Positions 32,025-38,705 of a DNA stretch of 64,000 nt are shown here, in pieces; the stretch's first letter is position 1, and each line of letters opens with the position of its first letter. The notes beneath the pieces were generated by a model. It did not search any database. It was not told the DNA's origin and was given only the letters and a program-made list of their open reading frames with translations. A program made the position numbers and the translations under genes. Source of the stretch: Oscillospiraceae bacterium (GTDB lineage: Bacteria > Bacillota > Clostridia > UMGS1810); NCBI GenBank assembly GCA_015068705.1, contig SVJZ01000001.1, positions 124,001 to 188,000 of the forward strand, given 5' to 3'.

Positions 32025-32053
32025 TTGACTTTCTCTTGCTTTTATTGTATAAT
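32025..32053 (+). promoter_or_regulatory. Sigma-A promoter of the AraC gene at 32124
   Basis: TTGACT (32025-32030), 17-nt spacer, TATAAT (32048-32053). The predicted start near 32060 rules out the ATG at 32016 as the translation start of the downstream gene. Confidence 0.8.
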
Positions 32054-32123
32054 ACTTTTGAAAGTTTGTATTTATCCATCACAATCAAATTTTTATCATT
32101 TTTTCCGCAAGGCGGTGAAAACA

Positions 32124-32996
32124 TTGTTTGAACTCCAACCCGTAAAACAGGAAATCTTCATCGCAGGATTTCACAGTATCTACTATTTTGAATTTGGAAA
32201 GCACTTTTCCCACCCACCCGAACGACACAATTTCTGGGAAATGGTCTATGTGGACAAGGGCAGCGCGGTTGCCTTTTCGGGGGCAAACGGCTACACCCTT
32301 ACACAGGGGCAGGTGATTTTCCACGAGCCGGATGAAATTCACGCACACACCTCCGACCAGAAGGTCGCAAACAATATGCTGGTTATTTCATTTACCGCAG
32401 CGGGAGATGCCATGCATCTTTTGAGCAAAAAATCCTTTACACTGGACAAAACCTCCAAAACACTGCTTTCCCTTTTTATTGTGGAGGCAGAACACGCGTT
32501 GGGGCAGCTCCCCTCTCGTTATGAAGACAAGCGAAATCTGGATTTTTGCAACGCCCCTTTTGGTGCGACACAATTGCTCCAGTGCTATTTCACCGAGTTT
32601 TTACTCCGCCTGATACGAAACAGTGCGGCATTTGGAAAGCAAATCCATGCGACTGAGCAATCCCGTGCCATTGCGGCAAACTCTCTTACCGAGATGATTG
32701 CCGAATTTATGGAACAGAGCGTCTATCGCCCCCTTACCCTGCCCGATTTGTGCACCCATTTTATGATGGGAAAATCCCAACTAAGCAAAATATTTAAGGA
32801 AAATACCGGAAAAAGTCCCATGGAATATTACACCGATCTAAAACTTGCCGAAGCAAAAAAATTACTCCGGGAAGAAAAGCTTTCGGTGAGTGAAATTTCC
32901 GATTTACTCGGCTATTCCAGTGTACATAATTTTTCCCGTGCATTCAAAAAGGCGGTGCACTTTTCTCCCACCGCCTACCAAAAAAGCATATTGTAA
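32124..32996 (+). CDS. AraC-family transcriptional regulator (TTG start)
   Basis: 290 aa from TTG 32124, preceded by AAGGCGGTGA with a 5-nt gap; the upstream part of the frame is promoter DNA. N-terminal cupin sensing domain (about 10-100; HNFWEMVYVDKG, QVIFHEPDEIHAH) and C-terminal AraC domain (about 190-288; VSEISDLLGYSSVHNFSRAFKK). It is paralogous in its sensor domain to the AraC at 24244. It is divergent from the PIG-L/NagB-like operon, which it probably controls. The start codon remains uncertain by a few residues. Confidence 0.87.
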   Translation: MFELQPVKQEIFIAGFHSIYYFEFGKHFSHPPERHNFWEMVYVDKGSAVAFSGANGYTLTQGQVIFHEPDEIHAHTSDQKVANNMLVISFTAAGDAMHLLSKKSFTLDKTSKTLLSLFIVEAEHALGQLPSRYEDKRNLDFCNAPFGATQLLQCYFTEFLLRLIRNSAAFGKQIHATEQSRAIAANSLTEMIAEFMEQSVYRPLTLPDLCTHFMMGKSQLSKIFKENTGKSPMEYYTDLKLAEAKKLLREEKLSVSEISDLLGYSSVHNFSRAFKKAVHFSPTAYQKSIL

Positions 32997-33052
32997 AAGC
33001 CGCATGCATATTGATCTGCACAAAATGGTGCAGTTTAATTGCATACGGCTTT
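32997..33052. terminator. Nested double hairpin, convergent terminator
   Basis: An outer stem (AAGCCGCATGCA with TGCATACGGCTT, one mismatch pair) encloses a second hairpin CTGCAC/GTGCAG (33016-33021 and 33028-33033). TTTCTTTTTTA follows on the plus strand. It lies between the convergent AraC and GH29 genes. Confidence 0.75.
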
Positions 33053-33057
33053 CTTTT

Positions 33058-34296
33058 TTATTTTTTGATGATTGCCTTTGCCACACGCACCAGTGTGTGA
33101 GTGCCAAACGGATATCCGGTTGCGCCAACCGAGAGCATTTCTCCCTGCTGGATAAAATCCAGTTTTTCGCCATTGTCCATCCATTCCACCGATACAATCT
33201 CATCGGTCACACGGTCAAATGCCTGCCAGCCGAAATAATCGGCATTGACGGTTACGTTTTTATTTCCGCCCTCGCCAAGGTCATAAAACATCAGATACAG
33301 TGCATCATCACTGCGCAGTGCATAATTTCTGCCACTCGATTTTGCCGCACACGGTCTGCCACGGTAGATTGCCTCGCCATAGAGTTTCATCCAGTCACCC
33401 ACCGTTTGCATCAAAAGGCTCTGCATGGGCACAATGCCCCCCTGACCGTCAGGGCTTACATTGACCAAAAAGTTTGCCCCCACTCTGCGTGCATCGCACA
33501 GTGCCTCAATGATGGTTTTGGGGGATTTGTAATTCCAGTCGGTTCCCACATAACCCCAGTGATCATTCATGGGCAGGCAAAGCTCTGCCGCAAGGTATTT
33601 GGGTGCACCCTCCCGTTCCAACGGTTTGGGATGCCCCTGTTCAAACACCACTGCATCAATCTCGGGATGGGTTGCAACCGCAATCCGGCGCAGACCGGAA
33701 TTGTTGATGATGATTGCATCGGGCTGATATTTGCGGATAACCGCATACAGCTCGCCCTCTTTCCAATCTGCATTCCAATCATCCCAGTTTCCGTCAAACC
33801 AAAAACCGCCGATCTTGCCGTAATTTTTGCAAAGCACCTCTACACTGTCGCGCAGATATCCGAGATACTTGTCAAAATTTTCACGGTAATCAGGATGATA
33901 CCAATCCAGTGTGGTGTGGTAGAAAAACGGCACAATGCCATGCTTATTACACGCATCCACATACTCACGGATCAAATCCCTTCCTGCAGGAGCATGCATC
34001 ACATCAAACGCATTGAGTCCACAGGTATCGTAAAGGGAAAAACCCTCATGGTGGCGGGTGGTCAGCACAATATAGCGGCACCCTGCATTCTTTGCCGTGA
34101 GCACTAATTTTTCGGCATCAAAATCCTCTGCCGTGAATGTATCCATGGCTTTTTTGTACTCTGCCATGTCATATTGATAAATCCAAAAACCCCAGGCATC
34201 CTTTTCCAACTGGGAATACAATCCCCAGTGCACAAACATGCCCAGACCCATATTTTCATAATCTGCTACCCGTTGGGTAGGTTGTGGTATCGCCAT
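33058..34296 (-). CDS. GH29 alpha-L-fucosidase
   Basis: 412 aa, no signal peptide, so cytoplasmic. Family blocks: MGLGMFVHWG (19-28), TTRHHEGFSLYD (79-90), FFYHTTLDW, and the catalytic nucleophile D168 in GGFWFDGNWD. A short C-terminal beta domain follows. It releases L-fucose from imported glycans. The acid/base residue cannot be identified with confidence, as is usual for GH29. It sits 23 nt downstream of the SGNH hydrolase gene in the same unit. No fucose isomerase, kinase or aldolase is in the window. Confidence 0.92.
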   Translation of the reverse strand: MAIPQPTQRVADYENMGLGMFVHWGLYSQLEKDAWGFWIYQYDMAEYKKAMDTFTAEDFDAEKLVLTAKNAGCRYIVLTTRHHEGFSLYDTCGLNAFDVMHAPAGRDLIREYVDACNKHGIVPFFYHTTLDWYHPDYRENFDKYLGYLRDSVEVLCKNYGKIGGFWFDGNWDDWNADWKEGELYAVIRKYQPDAIIINNSGLRRIAVATHPEIDAVVFEQGHPKPLEREGAPKYLAAELCLPMNDHWGYVGTDWNYKSPKTIIEALCDARRVGANFLVNVSPDGQGGIVPMQSLLMQTVGDWMKLYGEAIYRGRPCAAKSSGRNYALRSDDALYLMFYDLGEGGNKNVTVNADYFGWQAFDRVTDEIVSVEWMDNGEKLDFIQQGEMLSVGATGYPFGTHTLVRVAKAIIKK

Positions 34297-34319
34297 GTTT
34301 CTGCCCCCCTCTGTAGTTT

Positions 34320-35006
34320 TTAACCGCGCTCTGCGATTGCTTTACGCAGTACCTCGGACATGATGGAATAGCCCTTATGATTGGGATGGATGCCCTCATG
34401 GGTCAATCCATCCTGCACCGTCATGCCGTCTGCCTGACAAAGTGCGCTATGGTAGTCTACATAAGTCGCATTATACTTTTCGCAAAGTGCTTTGATACCC
34501 TCATTGAGCATCAGGATGGCGCGATTATATGCATCCTTATCAAAGGTTTCGTAGAGGCTGGACGGAATCACCGAGCACAAAAACAGCTTGGTATTACCAC
34601 ACCGCTTTGCAAAATCCTCAATATTGGCAAGCGACTGCGCCACCACTTCCTCTGCAGGTCTGCCCGGCTTTTGCCACCACATATCCGGCAAGGTTGCCAT
34701 CAGGTCGTTGGTGCCCGCCATATAAACCACCCGTTTGGGATTGAGCTGAAATACATCCGCCTCGGCGCGTCTGTTGATATAATGGGTGTTATCCCCACCG
34801 ATACCGCGGTTTACCATATAGCCCAGATCGTCCAGATACAGACGCAGCTCCCAGTTTATGGTGATGGAATCGCCGATAAATAGCACATCCGGCTCCTTTC
34901 CCATATTTACCAACTGCTCATTGAGCACATCATAATGCTCTCTGCGTGCATCGTTTGCATCGGCAGTGTTATTGTTAAAAAATCCCGGTTTGATGATTTC
35001 CTTCAT
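34320..35006 (-). CDS. SGNH/GDSL-family hydrolase, probable carbohydrate esterase
   Basis: 228 aa. Block I LFIGDSITINW (catalytic Ser), block II Gly near NRGIGGDN, block III AGTNDL (Asn), and block V HEGIHPNHKGY (Asp/His equivalent). These are the four SGNH blocks in order. Together with a fucosidase gene, removal of acetyl esters from glycan sugars (for example O-acetylated fucose or sialic acid) is likely but unproven. No signal peptide. SD GGAGGAAC precedes the ATG. Confidence 0.85.
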   Translation of the reverse strand: MKEIIKPGFFNNNTADANDARREHYDVLNEQLVNMGKEPDVLFIGDSITINWELRLYLDDLGYMVNRGIGGDNTHYINRRAEADVFQLNPKRVVYMAGTNDLMATLPDMWWQKPGRPAEEVVAQSLANIEDFAKRCGNTKLFLCSVIPSSLYETFDKDAYNRAILMLNEGIKALCEKYNATYVDYHSALCQADGMTVQDGLTHEGIHPNHKGYSIMSEVLRKAIAERG

Positions 35007-35041
35007 GATAGTTCCTCCTGTAAAGTCAACTGTTATTTTCC

Positions 35042-35069
35042 ATTATAACAAATTTATACATAAAAACAA
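35042..35069 (-). promoter_or_regulatory. Promoter of the SGNH-fucosidase unit
   Basis: Minus strand: TTGTTT (35064-35069), 16-nt spacer, TATAAT (35042-35047). The -35 is made from the U-tract of the preceding terminator. Predicted start near 35035, about 30 nt upstream of the SGNH ATG. Confidence 0.6.
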
Positions 35070-35093
35070 CCCCCAAAAACAAAGTTTTGGGGG
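35070..35093 (-). terminator. Intrinsic terminator after the ketose epimerase gene
   Basis: GC/AT stem CCCCC-AAAA with TTTT-GGGGG (35070-35079 and 35084-35093), followed on the minus strand by TTGTTTTTATG. It splits the isomerase-epimerase pair from the SGNH-fucosidase pair. Confidence 0.8.
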
Positions 35094-35103
35094 CAAATTG
35101 AGA

Positions 35104-35985
35104 TTAAATTCCGTACTTTTGAAGCATTCCCTTTTCAAACTCGAGCAGATATTTTGCTTCGGCATCCAGCGCCGCCTCGCTTACATCAGCAAGAAGGTTT
35201 CTCCACACAAAAATATCCTTGCCCACCTGACCGCCACTTACCACAAACGGTTCGGACACAATCCGTCCGGTAAAGCCCACATCTGCGAGTGCTTTGAAAA
35301 TCTCATCCCAATCCAGATGTCCTCTGCCCGGCACCGAACGATTGTTTTCACCGGTGTGCAGACCAATGAGGTGCTTTCCTGCCGTGCGGATGGCATCACC
35401 CAGATTAAATTCTTCGATATTCATATGGTAGGTGTCCAGCAGCACTCCCACATTGTCGCAACCCAATTCCTCTACATATGCCACTGCCTCTGCGGCAGTA
35501 TTGAGCACCACACCCTCAAAGCGGTTTACCGCCTCCACTGCGTAGGTAATACCAAGGTCTTTGGCAACCTTTGCAAGCTCTCTCATGGAGCACAGGCTGT
35601 TTTCGGTGAGTTGTTTTTTATCAATCACCGCAAGGTCGGGCACGCCCCAACCTGCATAGCTTACACCCGAAATCACGGTGCCTTTTTGTAAGGCAACCCG
35701 TTTTAAAATATTGGTCAAATATTTGATGCCGCCCAGTCGCACCGATTCGTCGGGAGATGCAATATCATACTTTTTATCCAACCCCAGGCTATAAGTAAGC
35801 TCTATGCCGTATTCATCTGCCACATGCTTGATTTCGGTGATTTTCTCATCCGGCATCTCCAGGAGTGGTTGTGCCTGAAACTCCAAAATATCAAACCCAA
35901 TCTCTGCCGCCTTTTTGATGTACCTGATATGGTCTGCATCCCAGTCGTTTTCCCAGAAATTCATAAAAATACCCAGCTTACTCAT
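35104..35985 (-). CDS. Ketose 3-epimerase of the D-tagatose/D-allulose 3-epimerase family (TIM barrel)
   Basis: 293 aa, typical length. Metal and catalytic blocks: YAVEAVNRFEG (Glu), LDTYHMNIEE (Asp, His), GENNRSVPGRGHLDW, and IVSEPFVVSGG (second Glu). This pattern matches D-tagatose/D-psicose 3-epimerases, which epimerise ketoses at C3 with Mn2+ or Co2+. Its start overlaps the stop of the lyxose isomerase gene (TAATG), so the two are translationally coupled and probably act in series. Exact ketose unknown. Confidence 0.85.
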   Translation of the reverse strand: MSKLGIFMNFWENDWDADHIRYIKKAAEIGFDILEFQAQPLLEMPDEKITEIKHVADEYGIELTYSLGLDKKYDIASPDESVRLGGIKYLTNILKRVALQKGTVISGVSYAGWGVPDLAVIDKKQLTENSLCSMRELAKVAKDLGITYAVEAVNRFEGVVLNTAAEAVAYVEELGCDNVGVLLDTYHMNIEEFNLGDAIRTAGKHLIGLHTGENNRSVPGRGHLDWDEIFKALADVGFTGRIVSEPFVVSGGQVGKDIFVWRNLLADVSEAALDAEAKYLLEFEKGMLQKYGI

Positions 35986-36695
35986 TACAAAATCCTCCTT
36001 TTTGATATTTCATGTTCTTTTACCAACGGATGAATGGGTGCTTCATCCTCATCAATTGCACAAAACCGCTCGGATTTTACCAAAAACACATTGTCGTGGT
36101 CATCATCATTGACCTTGGACACCTCACCCACAATGAGAAACCCCTCCCCTTTTTTTGCATAAAACCGATGATACATAAACGGCTCCAGGGTGATGCTGTT
36201 TCCCGGCGTAACCTCTATCTTTTCGCCAGGGCCAAAGGTATATTTTACCCCATCCATGTAAACATCCACCGGCGTTTCGGTATCCAGACCGCCATCCTCG
36301 CTCCTGCGGTACAACTCCACCACCATCACACCGCCGCCGCGATTGATGATATCCTCTGTTTTTTCGATATGGTAATGCAAGGGAATCTGCTGCTCGGTTT
36401 CATCCGAAAGCACAATGTATTTTTCTGCATACGGTGCACGCAGTTCGGGATCATTTTTATCGCCGTTTCTCACAGTAAAAAGTACCGCACCGCAGGTGTC
36501 AAAATCGCCACTGCCAAAGTCGGTGACATCCCACCCCAGCATCCGCTCGATGATACGGGCACTCCTTTCCTTGTTTTTCTCCCATTCCTGCACACCCCAA
36601 TAGCCGAACATGGGCAAGGAAATGTGATATTCCTCCAACCGCTTTTTGGCTTTTTCAATTGCTGCATTGATTTCAGAACGTTTCACAGGATACAC
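35985..36695 (-). CDS. D-lyxose (D-mannose) ketol-isomerase, cupin type
   Basis: 236 aa, GTG start at 36695 with AAAGG 5 nt upstream. Cupin metal site: HYHIEKTEDI (His, His, Glu) and a late MYHRFYAKKGEG (His), with the family N-terminal MFGYWGVQEWEK block. D-lyxose isomerases interconvert D-lyxose/D-xylulose and often D-mannose/D-fructose. With alpha-mannosidase elsewhere in the region, mannose to fructose is plausible, and the coupled epimerase could then act on the ketose. Divergent from the AraC at 36829. Confidence 0.87.
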   Translation of the reverse strand: MYPVKRSEINAAIEKAKKRLEEYHISLPMFGYWGVQEWEKNKERSARIIERMLGWDVTDFGSGDFDTCGAVLFTVRNGDKNDPELRAPYAEKYIVLSDETEQQIPLHYHIEKTEDIINRGGGVMVVELYRRSEDGGLDTETPVDVYMDGVKYTFGPGEKIEVTPGNSITLEPFMYHRFYAKKGEGFLIVGEVSKVNDDDHDNVFLVKSERFCAIDEDEAPIHPLVKEHEISKRRIL

Positions 36696-36779
36696 ACCAT
36701 CCTTTCAAATAACACGCATGATATCTGTCATTCTACCACTTTGCGTATCTGTCTGTCTTTACACAATGATTGTAATAAT

Positions 36780-36808
36780 TTGCATTATCCTTTTATTTGT
36801 GATATACT
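36780..36808 (+). promoter_or_regulatory. Sigma-A promoter of the AraC gene at 36829
   Basis: TTGCAT (36780-36785), 17-nt spacer, TATACT (36803-36808), giving a short leader before the AGAGGTGAT site and ATG 36829. Confidence 0.7.
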
Positions 36809-36828
36809 AAAAACAAGAGGTGATATTC

Positions 36829-37623
36829 ATGAGCATCATTGAATGCAAACTTTGCGGAACAGACACCGCGCACGATACTGCATATCATTATACCCGTCCA
36901 AAACATCACTCAAATTGCGAGGATTGTTTTTTACTGATGTTTTTCAAAACACCATTTGTGTACCGCAAAGACGGGAAGTTGCTACAAGGCGAGCAATTCC
37001 GTTATCTGCTTAACATTCCCTATGGTGAATCCGAGCACAAAAGCACAGCGCATGCAAAAACCGGATTTGTAAACGATTGGATTTTCTTTTCGGGCGGAAA
37101 TGCCGCCCAACTCATCGAGGAATTTTCCCTTCCCGTGAATGAGCCGTTTTACATTGACACCCACAGTCTGCTCTTTCCCTATATTCGTAAAATTGCTACT
37201 GAACAATTGTTTAAGCACCCTGCCTATGAGAGCAAGGTTTCTGCCATCATCACCGAAATGCTGGTTTCACTGGGTCGGCAATACGATTTTTCCCGACGAA
37301 AAACCCACGCCGCATTTGCACAAATCAGCAATACACGAAATTATATGCTCGACCATATGGAACAAAAAATCACCATTGCCGACCTGGCACAACGGTCAAA
37401 CTATTCCGAAAGCCGGTTTCTGGTGCTCTACCGCAACTTCTTTTCGGCATCCCCCATGGAAGAATTGTTGGGGGCGCGGATTGAGAAGGCGGTGTCACTG
37501 CTTGAATACAGCAGCCTGAGTATTACCGAAATTGCAAAACAATGCGGCTTTTCCTCCATCCATTATTTTTCTCGTAAATTCAAAGAGCGTACTGGCGTAT
37601 CCCCCACCCGATTCAGCGGTTGA
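36829..37623 (+). CDS. AraC-family regulator with a CxxC-x20-CxxC N-terminus
   Basis: 264 aa from the ATG at 36829 (GAGGTGAT upstream; a GTG three codons earlier overlaps the SD). A C-terminal AraC domain with two HTH motifs (about 160-262; ITEIAKQCGFSSIHYFSRKFKE, GVSPTRF) is clear. The N-terminal sensor carries C6-x2-C9 and C30-x2-C33 (IECKLCGTD and HSNCEDCF) near several His residues, a possible zinc or redox-sensitive site not expected in a plain sugar-binding cupin. Divergent from the lyxose isomerase operon and upstream of the EamA transporter, either of which it could regulate. Confidence 0.88.
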   Translation: MSIIECKLCGTDTAHDTAYHYTRPKHHSNCEDCFLLMFFKTPFVYRKDGKLLQGEQFRYLLNIPYGESEHKSTAHAKTGFVNDWIFFSGGNAAQLIEEFSLPVNEPFYIDTHSLLFPYIRKIATEQLFKHPAYESKVSAIITEMLVSLGRQYDFSRRKTHAAFAQISNTRNYMLDHMEQKITIADLAQRSNYSESRFLVLYRNFFSASPMEELLGARIEKAVSLLEYSSLSITEIAKQCGFSSIHYFSRKFKERTGVSPTRFSG

Positions 37624-37631
37624 TTTTTGTG

Positions 37632-37660
37632 TTGCTTTTTAAAAGGGGATGTTATATAAT
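37632..37660 (+). promoter_or_regulatory. Sigma-A promoter of the EamA transporter gene
   Basis: TTGCTT (37632-37637), 17-nt spacer, TATAAT (37655-37660), 35 nt before the ATG at 37696. Confidence 0.65.
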
Positions 37661-37695
37661 AGCCTTACCGAATAACGCAAGGAGAGCGAACACAT

Positions 37696-38583
37696 ATGCA
37701 AGCTTACATACTGGTGCTCCTGAGTACCATACTTACCCTGTCCACCTCGGTTATCATCAAAAAAACCCAACAGGGTATCAAACCCACCTTTCCGCACCTG
37801 ATTATGGTAAACCTGATCAACAGTATTTTCGGCACATTATGCTTTTGGGTATTGGGAAAATTCCGCATCGGGGTTGATCCTGTTGTTCTCATCTATGCCG
37901 CCATTTTTCCCCTGTTTGTTATTGGCAATCTGTTTTTGCAATTGTTGGTATACTCCCGTGTTTCGGTTTCGTTTGGTTCACTCATCAATACCAGCGGAAG
38001 GATTATTCTCTCCATTTTGTTTGGCACCCTCATCCTGCGCGAGCCGTTTTCGTTGCGTCTGCTTCTGGCAGTGCTCCTGCTCATTGCGGCAGCACTCATT
38101 CCCTGCCGGAATATATTATCGGTTAAGACAGGAAAATCTTCTCTGTTTTTTTGTGCATTATGGTTTCTGGTCGCAGGCGGCATGGCAATCTTTTGTAAAA
38201 TCTACTCCATTGACGAGCGTCTCACCGATACAAACAGTATGTTTTTCTTTACCAATGTATTTTGCTTTGCGATATGCCTTGTGCTACTCATTGGCTACCG
38301 CATCAAAAACGGCACAGGTTCTCTTTCCCAGACCATGCGCGAAGTGGTGCGTCCCCGTATCGTAATTTCTATGGGAATCAACACCATCCCTACCAACTTT
38401 GTTACCATTGTCAATGTAATCGCACTTCAGTTGATGCCGCTATCGGTACACACGGTGCTCACCAGTTCCCTTGCATTGGTGGGCAGCACTCTGCTTTCCC
38501 TCTGGGTGTTCCGTGAACGGGTTACCAGAAATGACTATATCGCACTCATTCTTGCAGTGATTGCGATTGCCTTGAATCCTTAA
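37696..38583 (+). CDS. EamA/DMT-superfamily transporter, about 10 TM segments
   Basis: 295 aa, almost entirely hydrophobic, with two EamA-like halves (about 1-140 and 150-295). The internal duplication shows as repeated late helices after GTLILREPFSLRLLLAVLLL and LWVFRERVTRNDYIALIL. DMT transporters export or import small metabolites such as amino acids or sugars. Substrate unknown. SD AAGGAGAG precedes the ATG; it has its own promoter and terminator, so it is a single-gene unit. Confidence 0.85.
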   Translation: MQAYILVLLSTILTLSTSVIIKKTQQGIKPTFPHLIMVNLINSIFGTLCFWVLGKFRIGVDPVVLIYAAIFPLFVIGNLFLQLLVYSRVSVSFGSLINTSGRIILSILFGTLILREPFSLRLLLAVLLLIAAALIPCRNILSVKTGKSSLFFCALWFLVAGGMAIFCKIYSIDERLTDTNSMFFFTNVFCFAICLVLLIGYRIKNGTGSLSQTMREVVRPRIVISMGINTIPTNFVTIVNVIALQLMPLSVHTVLTSSLALVGSTLLSLWVFRERVTRNDYIALILAVIAIALNP

Positions 38584-38603
38584 TATCTACAACAATTCAT
38601 TTT

Positions 38604-38626
38604 GGGCGGACACGTTTTGTTCGCCC
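38604..38626 (+). terminator. Intrinsic terminator of the EamA gene
   Basis: Stem GGGCGGAC with GTTCGCCC (one G-U pair), 7-nt loop, then TTTTTG. It is 20 nt past the stop codon. Confidence 0.85.
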
Positions 38627-38653
38627 TTTTTGTATAAGATAGCAATTTTAGAG

Positions 38654-38683
38654 TTGTTTTCAGAAAAAGCGGTAATGTATAAT
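38654..38683 (+). promoter_or_regulatory. Sigma-A promoter of the AraC-GRE fusion operon
   Basis: TTGTTT (38654-38659), 18-nt spacer, TATAAT (38678-38683). It overlaps the ATG at 38682, so translation must begin at the later ATG 38706, which has AAAGGAG 8 nt upstream. Confidence 0.65.
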
Positions 38684-38705
38684 GATATCAGAAAGGAGCG
38701 GTGAT

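Noticed and set aside
32016-32123. Upstream extension of the AraC gene from the ATG at 32016
   Set aside because: A consensus promoter (TTGACT-17-TATAAT at 32025-32053) lies inside this stretch and no SD precedes 32016; the TTG at 32124 with AAGGCGGTGA fits better.
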